Part shown: positions 35,001 through 44,745 of the stretch, in pieces | Layout of the letters: every line of letters starts with the position of its first letter | How positions within the stretch are numbered: the first letter of the stretch is position 1 | Assembly (NCBI GenBank): GCA_932521025.1 | Contig: OW051472.1 | Location: forward strand, 2,170,001-2,234,000 | Source of the DNA: Oscheius onirici | Taxonomy: Eukaryota; Nematoda; Chromadorea; Rhabditida; Rhabditidae | Reading direction: 5' to 3' | Length of the DNA stretch: 64,000 bases | Position numbers and translations under genes: made by a program | Notes under the pieces: generated by a model | What the model was told of the DNA's origin: nothing | Seen by the model: the letters and a program-made list of their open reading frames with translations, nothing else | Database searches by the model: none

Positions 35001-36528
35001 TTCCGAACATGACTTTCTTGTTATTGGCTCCACAGTACTCTCCAGTCTTCCAGTCGGGACACAGTTTCTTACAGTCTGAAGGGACAAAGGGCTTGTCATC
35101 CAGACGATTCGTGGTATTTGAAAAGTAGTTGGCTGTGGTCAGATAGCAGTTCTTTTCCATTAGCACTGAAAACCAGCTTTGGTCAAGCCACAGACTCGAC
35201 AGTTCACAGTTTTCGTTTTCCACCACATTTCTTTTCCACATTTCACTCACCAAACATCGTGTAAATAACTCCATCTCCGGTGTAAGTTTCCAAGTTCTTA
35301 GCACACATTGTCACAGACATTGAGCTGTCCGTAATCCTCTTGAACTTGGTCGGGTCTTCCAGAACTTTGTCATAGTCATAGCAGGCCACAACTTCCGCTG
35401 AATCTTTGCCTAAACATGACAGTTTCCCAATTTCCACATCTAATACCCCAAGTAGTCTTTCTCTTTTCACACTTCCTTCCAGAATAGTCGAAATTACATG
35501 TACAGTAGAACGTAAAACCATTGTATAGAGGCGAACACTGTCCATTACTACCACACGGGTTGTTTTTACAGGGATCTTGGTCTAGAAATAGTTTTTTTTT
35601 AGCGAAAATTAATTCTCTTACACTGGCAGTTAGGAGCCAGATATCCTGTAGCACATTTACAAGAGTAGGACATGTTGTCCTTACTGTTGGTACAGATTCC
35701 TCCGTTCAGACAAGGGGCAGTAGAGCAAGGGGTTCCGATAGCTAGAAAAATTACTGTCACAGACTCTGTCTCTCTGAACAGGTTTGGCAAACCTGGCCGG
35801 CCAGGTCGGCCAGATTGGACTTTTGCGGCGGGCTAAAAAAATTCATTTCGCATTTTTTTCTGATTTTTTTTGTTTCCAAATACGTCCCCCGATTAGATTT
35901 AGTTTTGCTATTAGAAAAATTGGAAGAAAATCGAAAACTGACGACAACAATAGAAAAAAATGCGGTTTTTTGACGGAAATTCGGTAAAAATAGCAGTTTT
36001 CTTCGATTTTCAGTGTCAGTTTTCGATTTTCTTCCAATTTTTCTGATGGCAAAACTAAATTTAATCGGGGGACGTATATGGAAACAAAAAAATCAGAAAA
36101 AAATGCGAAATGAATTTTTTTAGCCAGCCGCAAAGTCCAACCTGGCCGACCTGGCCGGCCAGGTTTGCCAACCCTGCTCTGAACTCACCAATGTCACATT
36201 TGCTTCCAGTGAATCCAGGCGAACAGTCACAGGAATAACTGTTTATGCCACTGCTGCAATTGAAGTTTCCATTCCCACAGGGATTTTTGGCACACGTGTC
36301 AATAACTATAACCTTTCTTAATCTGAACTACCGTAACCCACTGTCACAATCTTTTCCAGTAGTTCCCGGCTGACAGACACATCGAGTCGGACAGTCCAGA
36401 GTCGTTTGGTTCCAATTGACAAAAGGAGCACAGAGGGCATAGTTGGGACAGTTGTGAGGTGGATTGGAACTTGTTGGAAGGTCTTGGGATGAGACTCTTT
36501 GACAGAGGAAGACCAGAAAAAGGAGCAT
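32064..36528 (-). CDS. egas: EGAS-type (EGF plus ASC domain) DEG/ENaC channel subunit
   Basis: ATG 36528 begins a signal-peptide-like segment ([15 protein letters not shown]). Exons then encode about nine EGF-like units with C-x-NPC..G-x-C and C-x-C...G-x-x-C patterns, e.g. [30 protein letters not shown] and [13 protein letters not shown]. The amiloride-sensitive-channel ectodomain follows: [30 protein letters not shown] and the Cys-rich [17 protein letters not shown]. Last comes TM2/selectivity filter region [20 protein letters not shown] with a short charged tail to the stop at 32064. Members form sodium-permeable channels at the cell surface. Between EGF units 3 and 4 lies a separate Cys-rich block ([15 protein letters not shown]). 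The first exon is tiny-domain rich and no standard TM1 with preceding HG motif is evident. Many introns carry the dispersed GTCGAGTCTGTGG element. Symbol is by family only. Confidence 0.85.
35779..36176. mobile_element. Palindromic MITE in an EGAS intron
   Basis: Begins CAGGTTTGGCAAACCTGGCC and ends with the inverse of CAGGGTTGGCAAACCTGGCC. The arms stay complementary almost to the centre (TTGGAC..GCGG..GGCTAAAAAAATTC on the left, mirrored on the right). CTCTGAA flanks both sides (35772-35778 and 36177-36183), or CTCTGAAC if one terminal base is shared, consistent with a hAT-type 8-bp duplication. There is no coding capacity. A half copy occurs at 1360-1545. Confidence 0.85.
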
Positions 36529-36923
36529 CCTCTCCCCCAGCTGAACAGTACAGCAGACTATTTGATCGTCAGTCAGTGAGCTGTGAAAGATCGGTCTGGT
36601 AGTCATGGAGCTGTGCATAAAATCATTAGGGAACAAGAGATCATTGTAGTTTTTGAAGGGCGAAAAGGCAGAAACATCGGTCGGAATACAGAATTAGCGT
36701 TCTGCAAAAGGTTGAGGGAAAACGATGCTGCGTGTGAACTGTCGAGTCTGTGGCTCGCCAAGGAGTTGTGTAATTACTGCTTTCCAGGAAGACACAGTTA
36801 AAAACTCCAAATAAGCAACTTCATAAATTGCTTTTAAAACAAAACTTTTGAATTACTTGCACTTCAAAGGAAAACTCAGTTTGAGACCTCTTCTACTGGA
36901 TCGACGGTTTCTCTTCGACTCCA
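36529..36923. other. Divergent promoter region between the EGAS and kinase genes
   Basis: Start codons of two divergent genes lie 395 bases apart. One copy of the dispersed GTGAACTGTCGAGTCTGTGG element occupies about 36732-36752. No TATA box is clear. Confidence 0.5.
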
Positions 36924-38013
36924 ATGGCTACCGCAATCCAGCCGGCTCTGGTGAATCTGGAAGATGGGAAAGTGATTCACGACAAGTACACGGTCACGAG
37001 CAAGCTGGGCGAGGGCACTTTCGGAGCCGTCTACGCTGTCAAGGACAAAAAAGGCGACGAGTATGCGATGAAGTGCGAGACGATAAAGATCAAGACTCCT
37101 CTTCTCAAGCTCGAACTTCACGTCATGCAGACGCTGAGCAGGAGAAAGTGCAAACATTTTCCGGCGCTCGTTGACAAGGGCCGTCTGGAGGACTTCAACT
37201 ACATCGTGATGAAATATCTCGGCAAGAGTCTACAGGACATGAAGAAGACCGGACCTGATGGCCATCTCAGTCTCGGCTGCGCCATAAGCGTCTCGATTCA
37301 GTGTCTCGAAGCTCTGGAAGAGTGCCATTGGGCTGGATTTCTTCATCGGGATGTCAAGGTAGGTCTACAGTAGTTATATTACTAAAAACATAATTCAGCC
37401 CGGAAACTTTGCCATTGGTAGGCCGGAAATGGAAGAGCTGAGAATCGTCTATGTATTCGACTTCGGAATGGTCAGGAAATATGTCTATGCAAATGTAAGT
37501 TACTCTTTGTTTAGTAGGACAGAGGCCACAGACTCGACAGTTCACACGCGTTTTCTAAACAAACTGCATTGTGTTCAGAACGTGATGCTCCAGCCACGAA
37601 AAAAAGCTCCCTTCCGCGGCACACCTCGCTATGCGGCCATCGCCAGTCACGACCAGAAGGAACACGGTCGACAGGCCGACGTGGAGAGCTGGTTCTACAT
37701 GCTGGTCGACTTTACCAATGCCAAGTTGCCGTGGAAGACCAAGACGGAGATCAAGGAAGTCGGCGAGACGAAGAGAAAGGCCCGCGAAGAGCCGATGCTG
37801 ACGGAATTCTTCACTGGATGTCCGTTCGAAGAGTACAAGACCATTCTGAAGCACGTCGACTCGCTGACCTTTTTCGATGAGCCCGACTATGGACTGATCT
37901 ATAAGACGCTGCGCGGCATCATGATGATCAAAGGCCTCAAAGACTTTCCCTACGACTGGGAGATGGAAGATGGGAAGTCGAAGCCGATATCGGTTAAGTC
38001 CAAAAAGAAGTAG
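36924..38013 (+). CDS. CK1/TTBK-like serine/threonine protein kinase
   Basis: Exons 36924-37358, 37399-37494 and 37579-38013 join in phase for 321 residues. The kinase domain spans almost the whole protein: glycine loop LGEGTFGAVY, lysine YAMKCE, catalytic loop FLHRDVKPGNFAIG, metal-binding VFDFGMVRKY, activation segment FRGTPRYAAIASHDQKEHGR, then DVESWFYMLVDF. The N in the loop (PGNF), the RGT.RYA segment and the LPWK motif mark the casein kinase 1 superfamily, close to the tau-tubulin-kinase-like group that is greatly expanded in nematodes and often sperm-expressed. Lys, HRD and DFG are intact, so it should be active. The C-terminus is a short basic tail (KPISVKSKKK). Intron 2 carries one dispersed GTCGAGTCTGTGG element in antisense orientation. 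Confidence 0.92.
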
Positions 38014-38331
38014 GTGCGAAAGAATGAAAAGAAGATAAACAGTGCTATCAGTTGAGATAAACAATTGAAACATGCCCTCTATTCTTTCACGTTTCATCAG
38101 TAAAACGAACTGTGTGTGAACTGTCGAGCCTGTGGCTAGAAAAAAAACTACAGAAAGCTCTTGCATCAGTAACTCGTTTTTGTGAAAAAATATCGTGTTT
38201 TAGTTGAAAACAACAATTCAATTTAAAAAGTTTTTAGTTAAAAGACAAAAAACTTTGGTGTTGACACAACTTGACAACTCAAAACAAGCTTTTAGTATAA
38301 CAGAGTGCTCATTCAGGCGTCCAACACGGCA

Positions 38332-38897
38332 ATGAGCGGCACCATCTCCAAACTTCTCGGAGTCAGCAGCTTCAACCAGAAGGTAGGAATACTTTCGTTT
38401 TAATGTCACTGTCTCTGGTCTCTGTCATTCTCTCCGTCTGTCTCTGTCCCCCTCCTACTGACTGTCCCACTTTCCAGACAACATTCTCCGACTCGGACCT
38501 GGATTTGCTGGAAGCCACGCTGCGCCGTTCGGCTCCGAAGTCGTCGCTCAAGCCCGTAGACGGTTTCCAGCTGATGGAACTCTTCTCCGCGGAAGTCGAG
38601 GATCGTCTCTCCATCAGTAGCTCTCCGGAACAGCTGCCGCCAGCCTCCAAGATCATCTCCTCCGTCGTAGCTCCCGAAGGCGCCACTCTGGTCTCGTCGC
38701 GCAATTCGGACGGTCGTCTCCAGATGCGCATCGAGTACACGAGGGAGCAGCTGCTGGACTGTGCCAAGTCGCCTCTGGCCATCTTGCCGCCAGCCTCGAT
38801 CAAGGACATGGTTCTCGGCATGCCGGAGATTCTGGCCCCCTTCCCGATTCGTCACGGATACACAGAAGACGACAACAAGCGGGAGCAGAAGCCCTAA
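38332..38897 (+). CDS. Small protein of unknown function
   Basis: Exons 38332-38382 and 38478-38897 give 156 residues. The start MSGTISKLLGVSSFNQK is followed by a Ser/Leu-rich region with alternating acidic motifs (FSDSDLDLLEATL, then GFQLMELFSAEVEDRL). A conserved-looking C-terminal stretch, LPPASIKDMVLGMPE and PFPIRHG, ends in DDNKREQKP. No signal peptide, membrane helix or named domain is seen. The short linear motifs suggest a soluble adaptor or regulator, which is a guess from composition. TTCAG shortly upstream of the ATG (38313-38317) may be a trans-splice acceptor. AATAAA at 38949 fits a polyadenylation signal. Good codon usage and clean splicing make it a real gene. Confidence 0.75.
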
Positions 38898-39179
38898 AGA
38901 GCCTGCTCTTTTTACCTTTGGATAAAATGATGTCTGATCATTTTCGTGAATAAATTTGTGGGATACCATGACTTTCTTGATTTTTGTTGAGAGAGAGAAA
39001 TCAGTCGTATTCAATGTCTTTTTCCGTTTTCTCCAATGAAAGGACATTTTGGAGCCACTAAGAATTCAAAAAACACGGTATTCAAGCAAAAAAGATGTTA
39101 TGTGTTTTAAACAATATACAGTATTCCATCTAGAGATGGCATAAAATCTGTAATTTTCAATCACAAAAAGAGAGAATAA
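38898..39179. other. Convergent 3' intergenic region
   Basis: Holds the 3' UTRs of two convergent genes; AATAAA at 38949 on the plus strand. Nothing else seen. Confidence 0.5.
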
Positions 39180-40428
39180 CTACCACAGTTCGAGGTCTTC
39201 TTCCAGAAGCTGCTTCAGCTTGTCCAGATCGGCCAGCTCCGCGTCGACATTCTGATAGATTCCTCTGCAGTTGGCCTCGGGCGGAGCGAATTCGGTCACG
39301 CGGATCTCCTCTTCTTCCTGGCGCAGAAGTTGGCGTTGAATTGAGGCTTTGAATTTGGTCTGAAAATTATTTTTTACGAAACAAAAGCGTAAAAAGACTT
39401 ACCACTGCAGCGCTGACGCCTTCCTCACTCCCGCGAATCGTCATCGTTTCGTATTCGGCGTTCGGGCTGTCATCCTTCTTCATAGTGCAGCGGACTCGGC
39501 ACATCTGACTGACCATCTTCAGATTATGACCGTGTTTGCCTGAAAAAAGGCATTTGTCAATTTTTTTTTCCTTTTAGAAGTTACATTTTTACAGAGCCAC
39601 ATGCTCGACAGTTCCTGCGGCGTCGTTTTACCAGGAAATAGAAATTCAAGCAAAAACCAACCAATGACATATCCGACGGACTCCTTCGGGACTTTTATCT
39701 GCTCGACGCTTCTGTTGCGATTCCAGTCATTGATAATTCCCTCAATTTTGCAAATGGCCAGTTCTACCTGTAAAAAAAAACATTTTTTCAGGGAAGACAA
39801 GCAAAAACTTACAGATTGAAGAGTTTTTCCTTGAATTTTCATGAAGGCGGCCTTGTCGGCTTTGCTTGGAGTTAGCTTCGGGGCGTCAGGCTTTCCCCAC
39901 TCTTCTTCGGCATCGTTCTCGAAACGGGTGTCCCACTGGCTAAATGGATCGCGCTGCTTGCAGCCGTGAATCTCCTTCTCATTGTAGTAGCAGATCTGGG
40001 TGAAGGTCTGAAAATGGAGCTTTTTTGATGAGTCACAGTCTCGACAGTTTACACGCGGTCTTATTTCCCGGCAGAAAATCTTACAAACCTTGGTTTCGAA
40101 TTCCAGCTGTCGAGCATTTCTTCCATGACGGCCCAGAATCAGTCCGATTGCTCCATTGGGCACGAGGACGTATTTTGTGTAGAAGCCGACTGAAACTAAG
40201 CAGTTTAGCAAAGAAAACTACAAATCTATCATAAAAACTACCACGAACCTGTTTTCTTGTATTCGGAACCATTCTCGCCAATCTTCGCCTTCTTTCCGTT
40301 CACTTGACGAAGGAATTTTCTGGAAAATGTTTATTTCTGGCGGAACAAATAAAATGAACAAACCTGTAAATGTAGACGACTGACACGGCGCCGGTTAGTG
40401 CTCCGAATGCCATGACGTAGAGCTTCAT
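39180..40428 (-). CDS. Membrane-anchored double KH-domain RNA-binding protein (Papi/TDRKH-like N-terminus)
   Basis: Seven exons, 40428-40364, 40319-40249, 40189-40089, 40007-39813, 39767-39662, 39539-39403 and 39359-39180, join in phase for 284 residues. Residues 2-21 form a hydrophobic helix (KLYVMAFGALTGAVSVVYIY) followed by a basic segment. Two KH domains follow, each with a GxxG loop: VPNGAIGLILGRHGRNARQL and VPKESVGYVIGKHGHNLK. The rest is acidic and charged, with an LLEEDLELW end. An N-terminal anchor plus two KH domains is the layout of Papi/TDRKH, which sits on the mitochondrial outer membrane and helps trim piRNA precursors. No Tudor domain is visible here. Orthology is inference; KH domain identity is sure. 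Two introns carry the dispersed GTCGAG element. Confidence 0.85.
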
Positions 40429-40843
40429 GGTCTGAAAAGGGGATTCATTGAAGAAAATAATATTTTGGTAAGAAAACAGGCATAAATCATGCTTCCGTAA
40501 CTATTTACAACTAGTCGAGTAGAAAAACAAGGCCAAGGAAAGCTGATAAGCTAACAGACACTAGTAATGAAATTTTGGCTTTTCAGTTCATTGTTTCTGC
40601 TAAAATCTTATGTCCCTAGAGAAATTTTTGAGATGCTGACTTGAAAAATGGCAATTATGGAAAACCCCCATAAAGTGAGGAAAAAATACAAAAACGTAAA
40701 GTTGTACAGTAAAATACGTCTCAAACGCCTTTCCCCTTTTTTCTTACACAAAATGAGTATATATATATTTATAGCTACTAGTACAGGAAAACTACAAGGA
40801 GAGGGTATGAGCTGTACAATCTGAAAAACTACAAGAAAAACGG
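40429..40843. other. Intergenic between two minus-strand genes
   Basis: AT-rich, no exon recognised. A TATATATATTTATAG stretch near 40757 lies upstream of the KH gene in transcription terms only as distal sequence, being 3' to neither start. No repeat ends seen. Confidence 0.4.
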
Positions 40844-42950
40844 CTATTTCTTCAAGCTGGGAGAGACAAGCATTTTAGTGGGAGCAGAGGGATCAAAATT
40901 GATGAGGGTCTTGGCAATAAGAAGCCCTATGAAAATTGTAAAGAACAGATAGAAATAGACGTCGAGATTGTAATACTGCCAGACGGGCAGGTCCGAATTG
41001 ACAACAAGATGCTGTAGTCGCACGCTCTCCTCGCCGCTGAATCTGGCTACACGACGGATTTCTTCTCTCATTCGGGCTGGACTTCCTTTCAACAGGCGAC
41101 TCGCTTGGAGGGCTTTCGTGGCGTACACGCTAAAAATGGAAATTATTTGAAAAATGAACAAAAACCTTGGCTCTTCTTCAGTGCCGAGAATTTTCTGCAG
41201 AGCTTCGACTATTGTCTCCTCGGTGACGGCAAATTTGCTCAGTTTGACGGCATAGCCACGTTCACATGCCAGTGCAGCGTTTCCGTCCTGAAAAAGAAGT
41301 TTTTAGGAGTATTGAAAGTTTTCAGTGCCACTGACTCAAGTTGTCTCGAGACCCCAAACAACGACAGCTCACACGCAGCGTCCTTTTGCCAACACCACAA
41401 CAGTAACAGAGCTACAGACTCGATAGTGACACTAGCTACAGACTCGGCAGTTCACAAGCCCCGCAGTTTGCTGCACTTTTCAAAAAGTTAGGAACCAAAC
41501 TAAATCGGAGGTTTCACGAACAAAAACTCGTACCTGATCGGCAAAGATAGGCATGACAACCATTGGAACTCCGAAATAGAGGCTCTCCTGTATGGAATTC
41601 ATCCCACCGTGAGTGATGAAAGCTCGCACCCGATGATCGGCAAGCAAATCGACCTGTGGAAGCCAGCTCCTGATATGGACGTTCGGCGGCAGTTGAACGA
41701 GGTCGGCCGACTCGAGATCGTCCTTCCAGATGAAAATGTGATCGGGAAATTGTCTGAAGGCTCGCACGAAGGCCTCTCGTATGCTGAGAGGCATCTCTCC
41801 GGACTTGACTATGCTCCCGAGACTGAACAGCACGACACCTTTGTTTGGGACAGAGATCATCTTTTCCAGGTTCTAAAATTGGCAAATTTGTCATGAAATT
41901 GCTTGAAAATACCTCTGGCAGCGACTTCACTTCCCCAATATTGGCTCCGCCAATATATTTGATGTTCGGTGTCAAGGGACGGGCAGCATCGGTGAATTCG
42001 TTCGTATTGAGTAGAATGTAGTCGGTTTTCTGGCGGAAAAGTTGATAGAGGTCGGGGAAAGAAGGCGATATGTGATGGCTGAAAAGATACTGCTCCGAGT
42101 AGTACATCCGGAGGTAGAGCGTCTTCTGGATGAAGTAGTAGAGGACGTTGAAGAGACGCTGCGCGAAGGACATCTGGGTCGCGTGTTCGGAGAGGAAGGC
42201 TGAAAATGAGGAGGTTATTTTGGGCTACAGACTCGACAGCGACTTTTTTTGATGGGCCGCAGCATAGACAGTTCACACGCGGATTTCCGCACTTTTCTTC
42301 AGCAAAACCTACCGGGTGTATTGCTGAGCTGTATGGGCAGTCCCGCAAATTCGTAGTGGGCCATCGTGATGCCAAGTGCGGATGCGAGAACGAGTTTTGG
42401 GATTCGGGCCAGGTGAGCCACGCCGGCCGGACAAAAATGGAACATCTCGACGACTGCCAAGTCGTAATTGGCGTCACGGAGCTCGGCCAAGAAGGCCTGA
42501 TCTTCCAGCATGCCTAAACTTTATTTTTAGAAGAAAAACAAGAGGAAACGGACTTTTACAGATCCTGTAGTTGACGCTTTCCATGCGAAGATAGTCAACA
42601 AGTTCGAACGTCCTCAGCCGAAAAATGTTAGCTTTTTTGAAGTGTAGATTTGCCCATTCGTCGTCGGAGACAAGCGGAGAGCTGTAGCGTCGAATTTTGG
42701 CGCGTCGACTGCCGGCTCCACGTACGTCGGCGTCATTTTCTACTAGAAGCATTGTCTGCGAGAGTTTTTGAATAAAATTCTGGGAAAAGAGTCTTACCAC
42801 ATTGTGTCCGGCCTCGTGCAGTGTATCGGCGATATTTCCCATAAAATTGATGTGACTCTGGCCGTAAGACGGACTCCAGACGAGAATATTTAGGCCCATC
42901 GTGCTGGCGACCAGGAGGAAGAGGAGCGGAAGACTTCTGTGCAGCTGCAT
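40844..42950 (-). CDS. ugt: UDP-glucuronosyltransferase
   Basis: ATG 42950 follows a TTTTAG that may be a trans-splice or 5'-UTR acceptor, and begins a signal peptide (MQLHRSLPLLFLLVAS) then GLNILVWSPSYGQSHINFMG. Further exons give the acceptor-binding half (YDLAVVEMFHF, IPKLVLASALGI, IKYIGGANIGE), then the sugar-donor half with VVLFSLGSIV, SWLPQVDLLADHRV and the UGT signature FITHGGMNSIQE...MPIFADQ. The C-terminal exon has the membrane anchor FYLFFTIFIGLLIAKTL and ends in a basic LVSPSLKK tail, which could act as an ER-retention signal. The enzyme conjugates hydrophobic compounds with sugar in the ER lumen for detoxification. Every checked junction (HNV|TML, N-R-I-C|MLEDQ, TPG|AFLSEH, LPE|NLEKM, ADQ|DGNAA) is in phase. 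It is intact and nematode UGTs are highly multiplied. Confidence 0.92.
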
Positions 42951-43460
42951 TCTAAAATTCGACATATTTTCGGTGTTTTGTGTTACTTTGTTTTTGTTGA
43001 CTTCAGGAAAAAATAACTCCAAAAAACGAGGCTAAAATACCTTTGAATGACTTGAAATCGGCCGGGGAGACGTTTCTGTCCTTCTAGCGGCCTCTCGTCT
43101 CGCTAACGGCCCTAAAATTGAACGTAGAAGGACAGAATATCTTTTTCAATGATTTTCTATCTTGTTGGGAAGCAAAAACGAAGAAAAATTGTGGAAAAAA
43201 TAGAAAGAAAAAGGGAGAAACCATAGCAGAGCGAGGAAAATTAATAATTTCACCATTTCAAATGCGCGGTGTACAGTAAACCGACCATATCAAATCTAGT
43301 TCGCGCGGGAATCTGAATTTTTCACTCAAAACGTTTGAGCTTTTTCTCTAATTCTTTTCTGTAAACTCTATTCCGTCTGGGGTCTCTTTCAAAAACTTCC
43401 AACTTTCCAAGAAAACTCGTTTTAATTATCAAAAAGCACAATAATAAAAAGTTTGGAAAC
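42951..43460. other. Divergent intergenic region
   Basis: Lies between the UGT (-) and the L-domain pseudogene (+). AT-rich. CGCCCCGGC-type inverse blocks near 43060-43120 include GTTTCTGTCCTTCTA and its approximate inverse TAGAAGGACAGAA, a short imperfect inverted repeat. No coding signal. Confidence 0.5.
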
Positions 43461-43468
43461 TATATAAA
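43461..43468 (+). promoter_or_regulatory. TATA box of the plus-strand receptor L-domain locus
   Basis: TATATAAAGGGC lies about 95 bases upstream of ATG 43557. It is followed by a CAGTAGCAGTATT initiator-like stretch near 43494-43506. Spacing and context are those of a core promoter. Confidence 0.55.
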
Positions 43469-43763
43469 GGGCAAAAAACTGGAAGTTACCATTCAGTAGC
43501 AGTATTCGACGACAGGAAGCTCCTTTGGTCTACCATCCGCATCTGCTGTCTTCAAAATGAGGTAGGCTCTCTACTTCTTGGTAGAAATGGAGGGACAGTA
43601 GGGAATTCTAGTAGAGATTAGTAGTAGAATAGAGGAAGACAAAGACTCTCCATAGTAGAACAGCAACATGAGTAACAGCAAGGTACAAAATTTGGTAGAA
43701 CGACAGAGACATGAACAGGTAGAAGACTGCATAGGCTGACACATAGGTTACTGGGCAGAAATA

Positions 43764-44406
43764 TCAGGTGTGTGCATAATTTTTAGGAAAAATGTTGTAT
43801 TTTTGGAATAACTTTTTGTAGGATGCACGAAAATAGCTTTTTCAAAAAAGAAAAAATTGGTGTGAGCAAGCTCTATCCGATGAATGGTGTATATATCGGT
43901 TAGGTTTAGAATTAGAATATTTGAGTTTTAGCTGAAGCAAATTTTTTTTTCTTTGAAGTAGAGCTGTTTAGCGCACATCCCGGCCAATTTTCACAGAACG
44001 TCCAGTTACAAATTTGAAGGTCTTGATGAAAAAAATTGATAGCCGCGACCCGATTTCCCAGAAATTTTTTCTCGCTGAGATATAGAGGGTCCAAATTGCG
44101 AAAGTGACCAACTTCAGGCACTTGCACAGCCCTAGCCTAAAGGTTTTGAAGAAATCGTCCGATTGCATTTCAAAGAGCTCAATCTGGGCTACAAAACCCT
44201 GTATAGGACAAGGAAGTCACAATGGTAAATTTTCGAGATATGCGTCTCCGAAGTTTGGGTGGTTACGGCGCGGTCAACTCGTGATGGGGGTATCATGGGT
44301 CAAAAAATATACTTGCTCCGTTTATAAATATTTTGGTTTCTTATGTCTTTTTATTGACTTATTTCAAAAATACAACATTTTTCCTAAAAATTATGCACAC
44401 ACCTGA
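43764..44406. mobile_element. Tc1/mariner-type MITE
   Basis: Perfect 42-base terminal inverted repeats begin TCAGGTGTGTGCATAATTTT, and a TA dinucleotide flanks each end (43762-43763, 44407-44408). TA duplication is the hallmark of Tc1/mariner insertion. The 643-base element has no transposase; a 71-residue minus-strand frame inside is unrelated to any family I know. It lies in the first intron of the disrupted L-domain gene. Identical ends imply recent mobility. Confidence 0.88.
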
Positions 44407-44619
44407 TAGTAGAACTCTATTGAGGGTCAAAAGAGGATACGGATTTCTTCGGTACAAAAGGGGAATCGATGATCGACCTCTCAAAAGCCTCAGCTCAGAA
44501 TTTCTCGGATTTGGAAACCCTGCAGGCAAAGGACCCCAGACAGTGCAAGGATGACACAGGAGGCTCAAGACTTTGTAAACTTCGTGCCGGCATCAAATTG
44601 GTCGGATCCCTCTCCAGAC

Positions 44620-44745
44620 CAATTAATATGTAGATAAGAGTAGCTTAAATACTGTACACGAAGCCAAAAGACAATCTGCAAGGTCAGAAAGTATCGAGAC
44701 AGATCTCTGTCCCTCTGTCCCTCTGTCCTTCTGTTTCTAATCACC
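44620..44745. repeat. Fragment of the dispersed pyrimidine-rich repeat
   Basis: AGCTTAAATACTGTACACGA, CAAAAGACAATCTGCAAGGT and GAGACAGATCTCTGTCCCTC match 10255-10350 nearly exactly. It lies directly before the 44755 splice acceptor. Confidence 0.85.
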
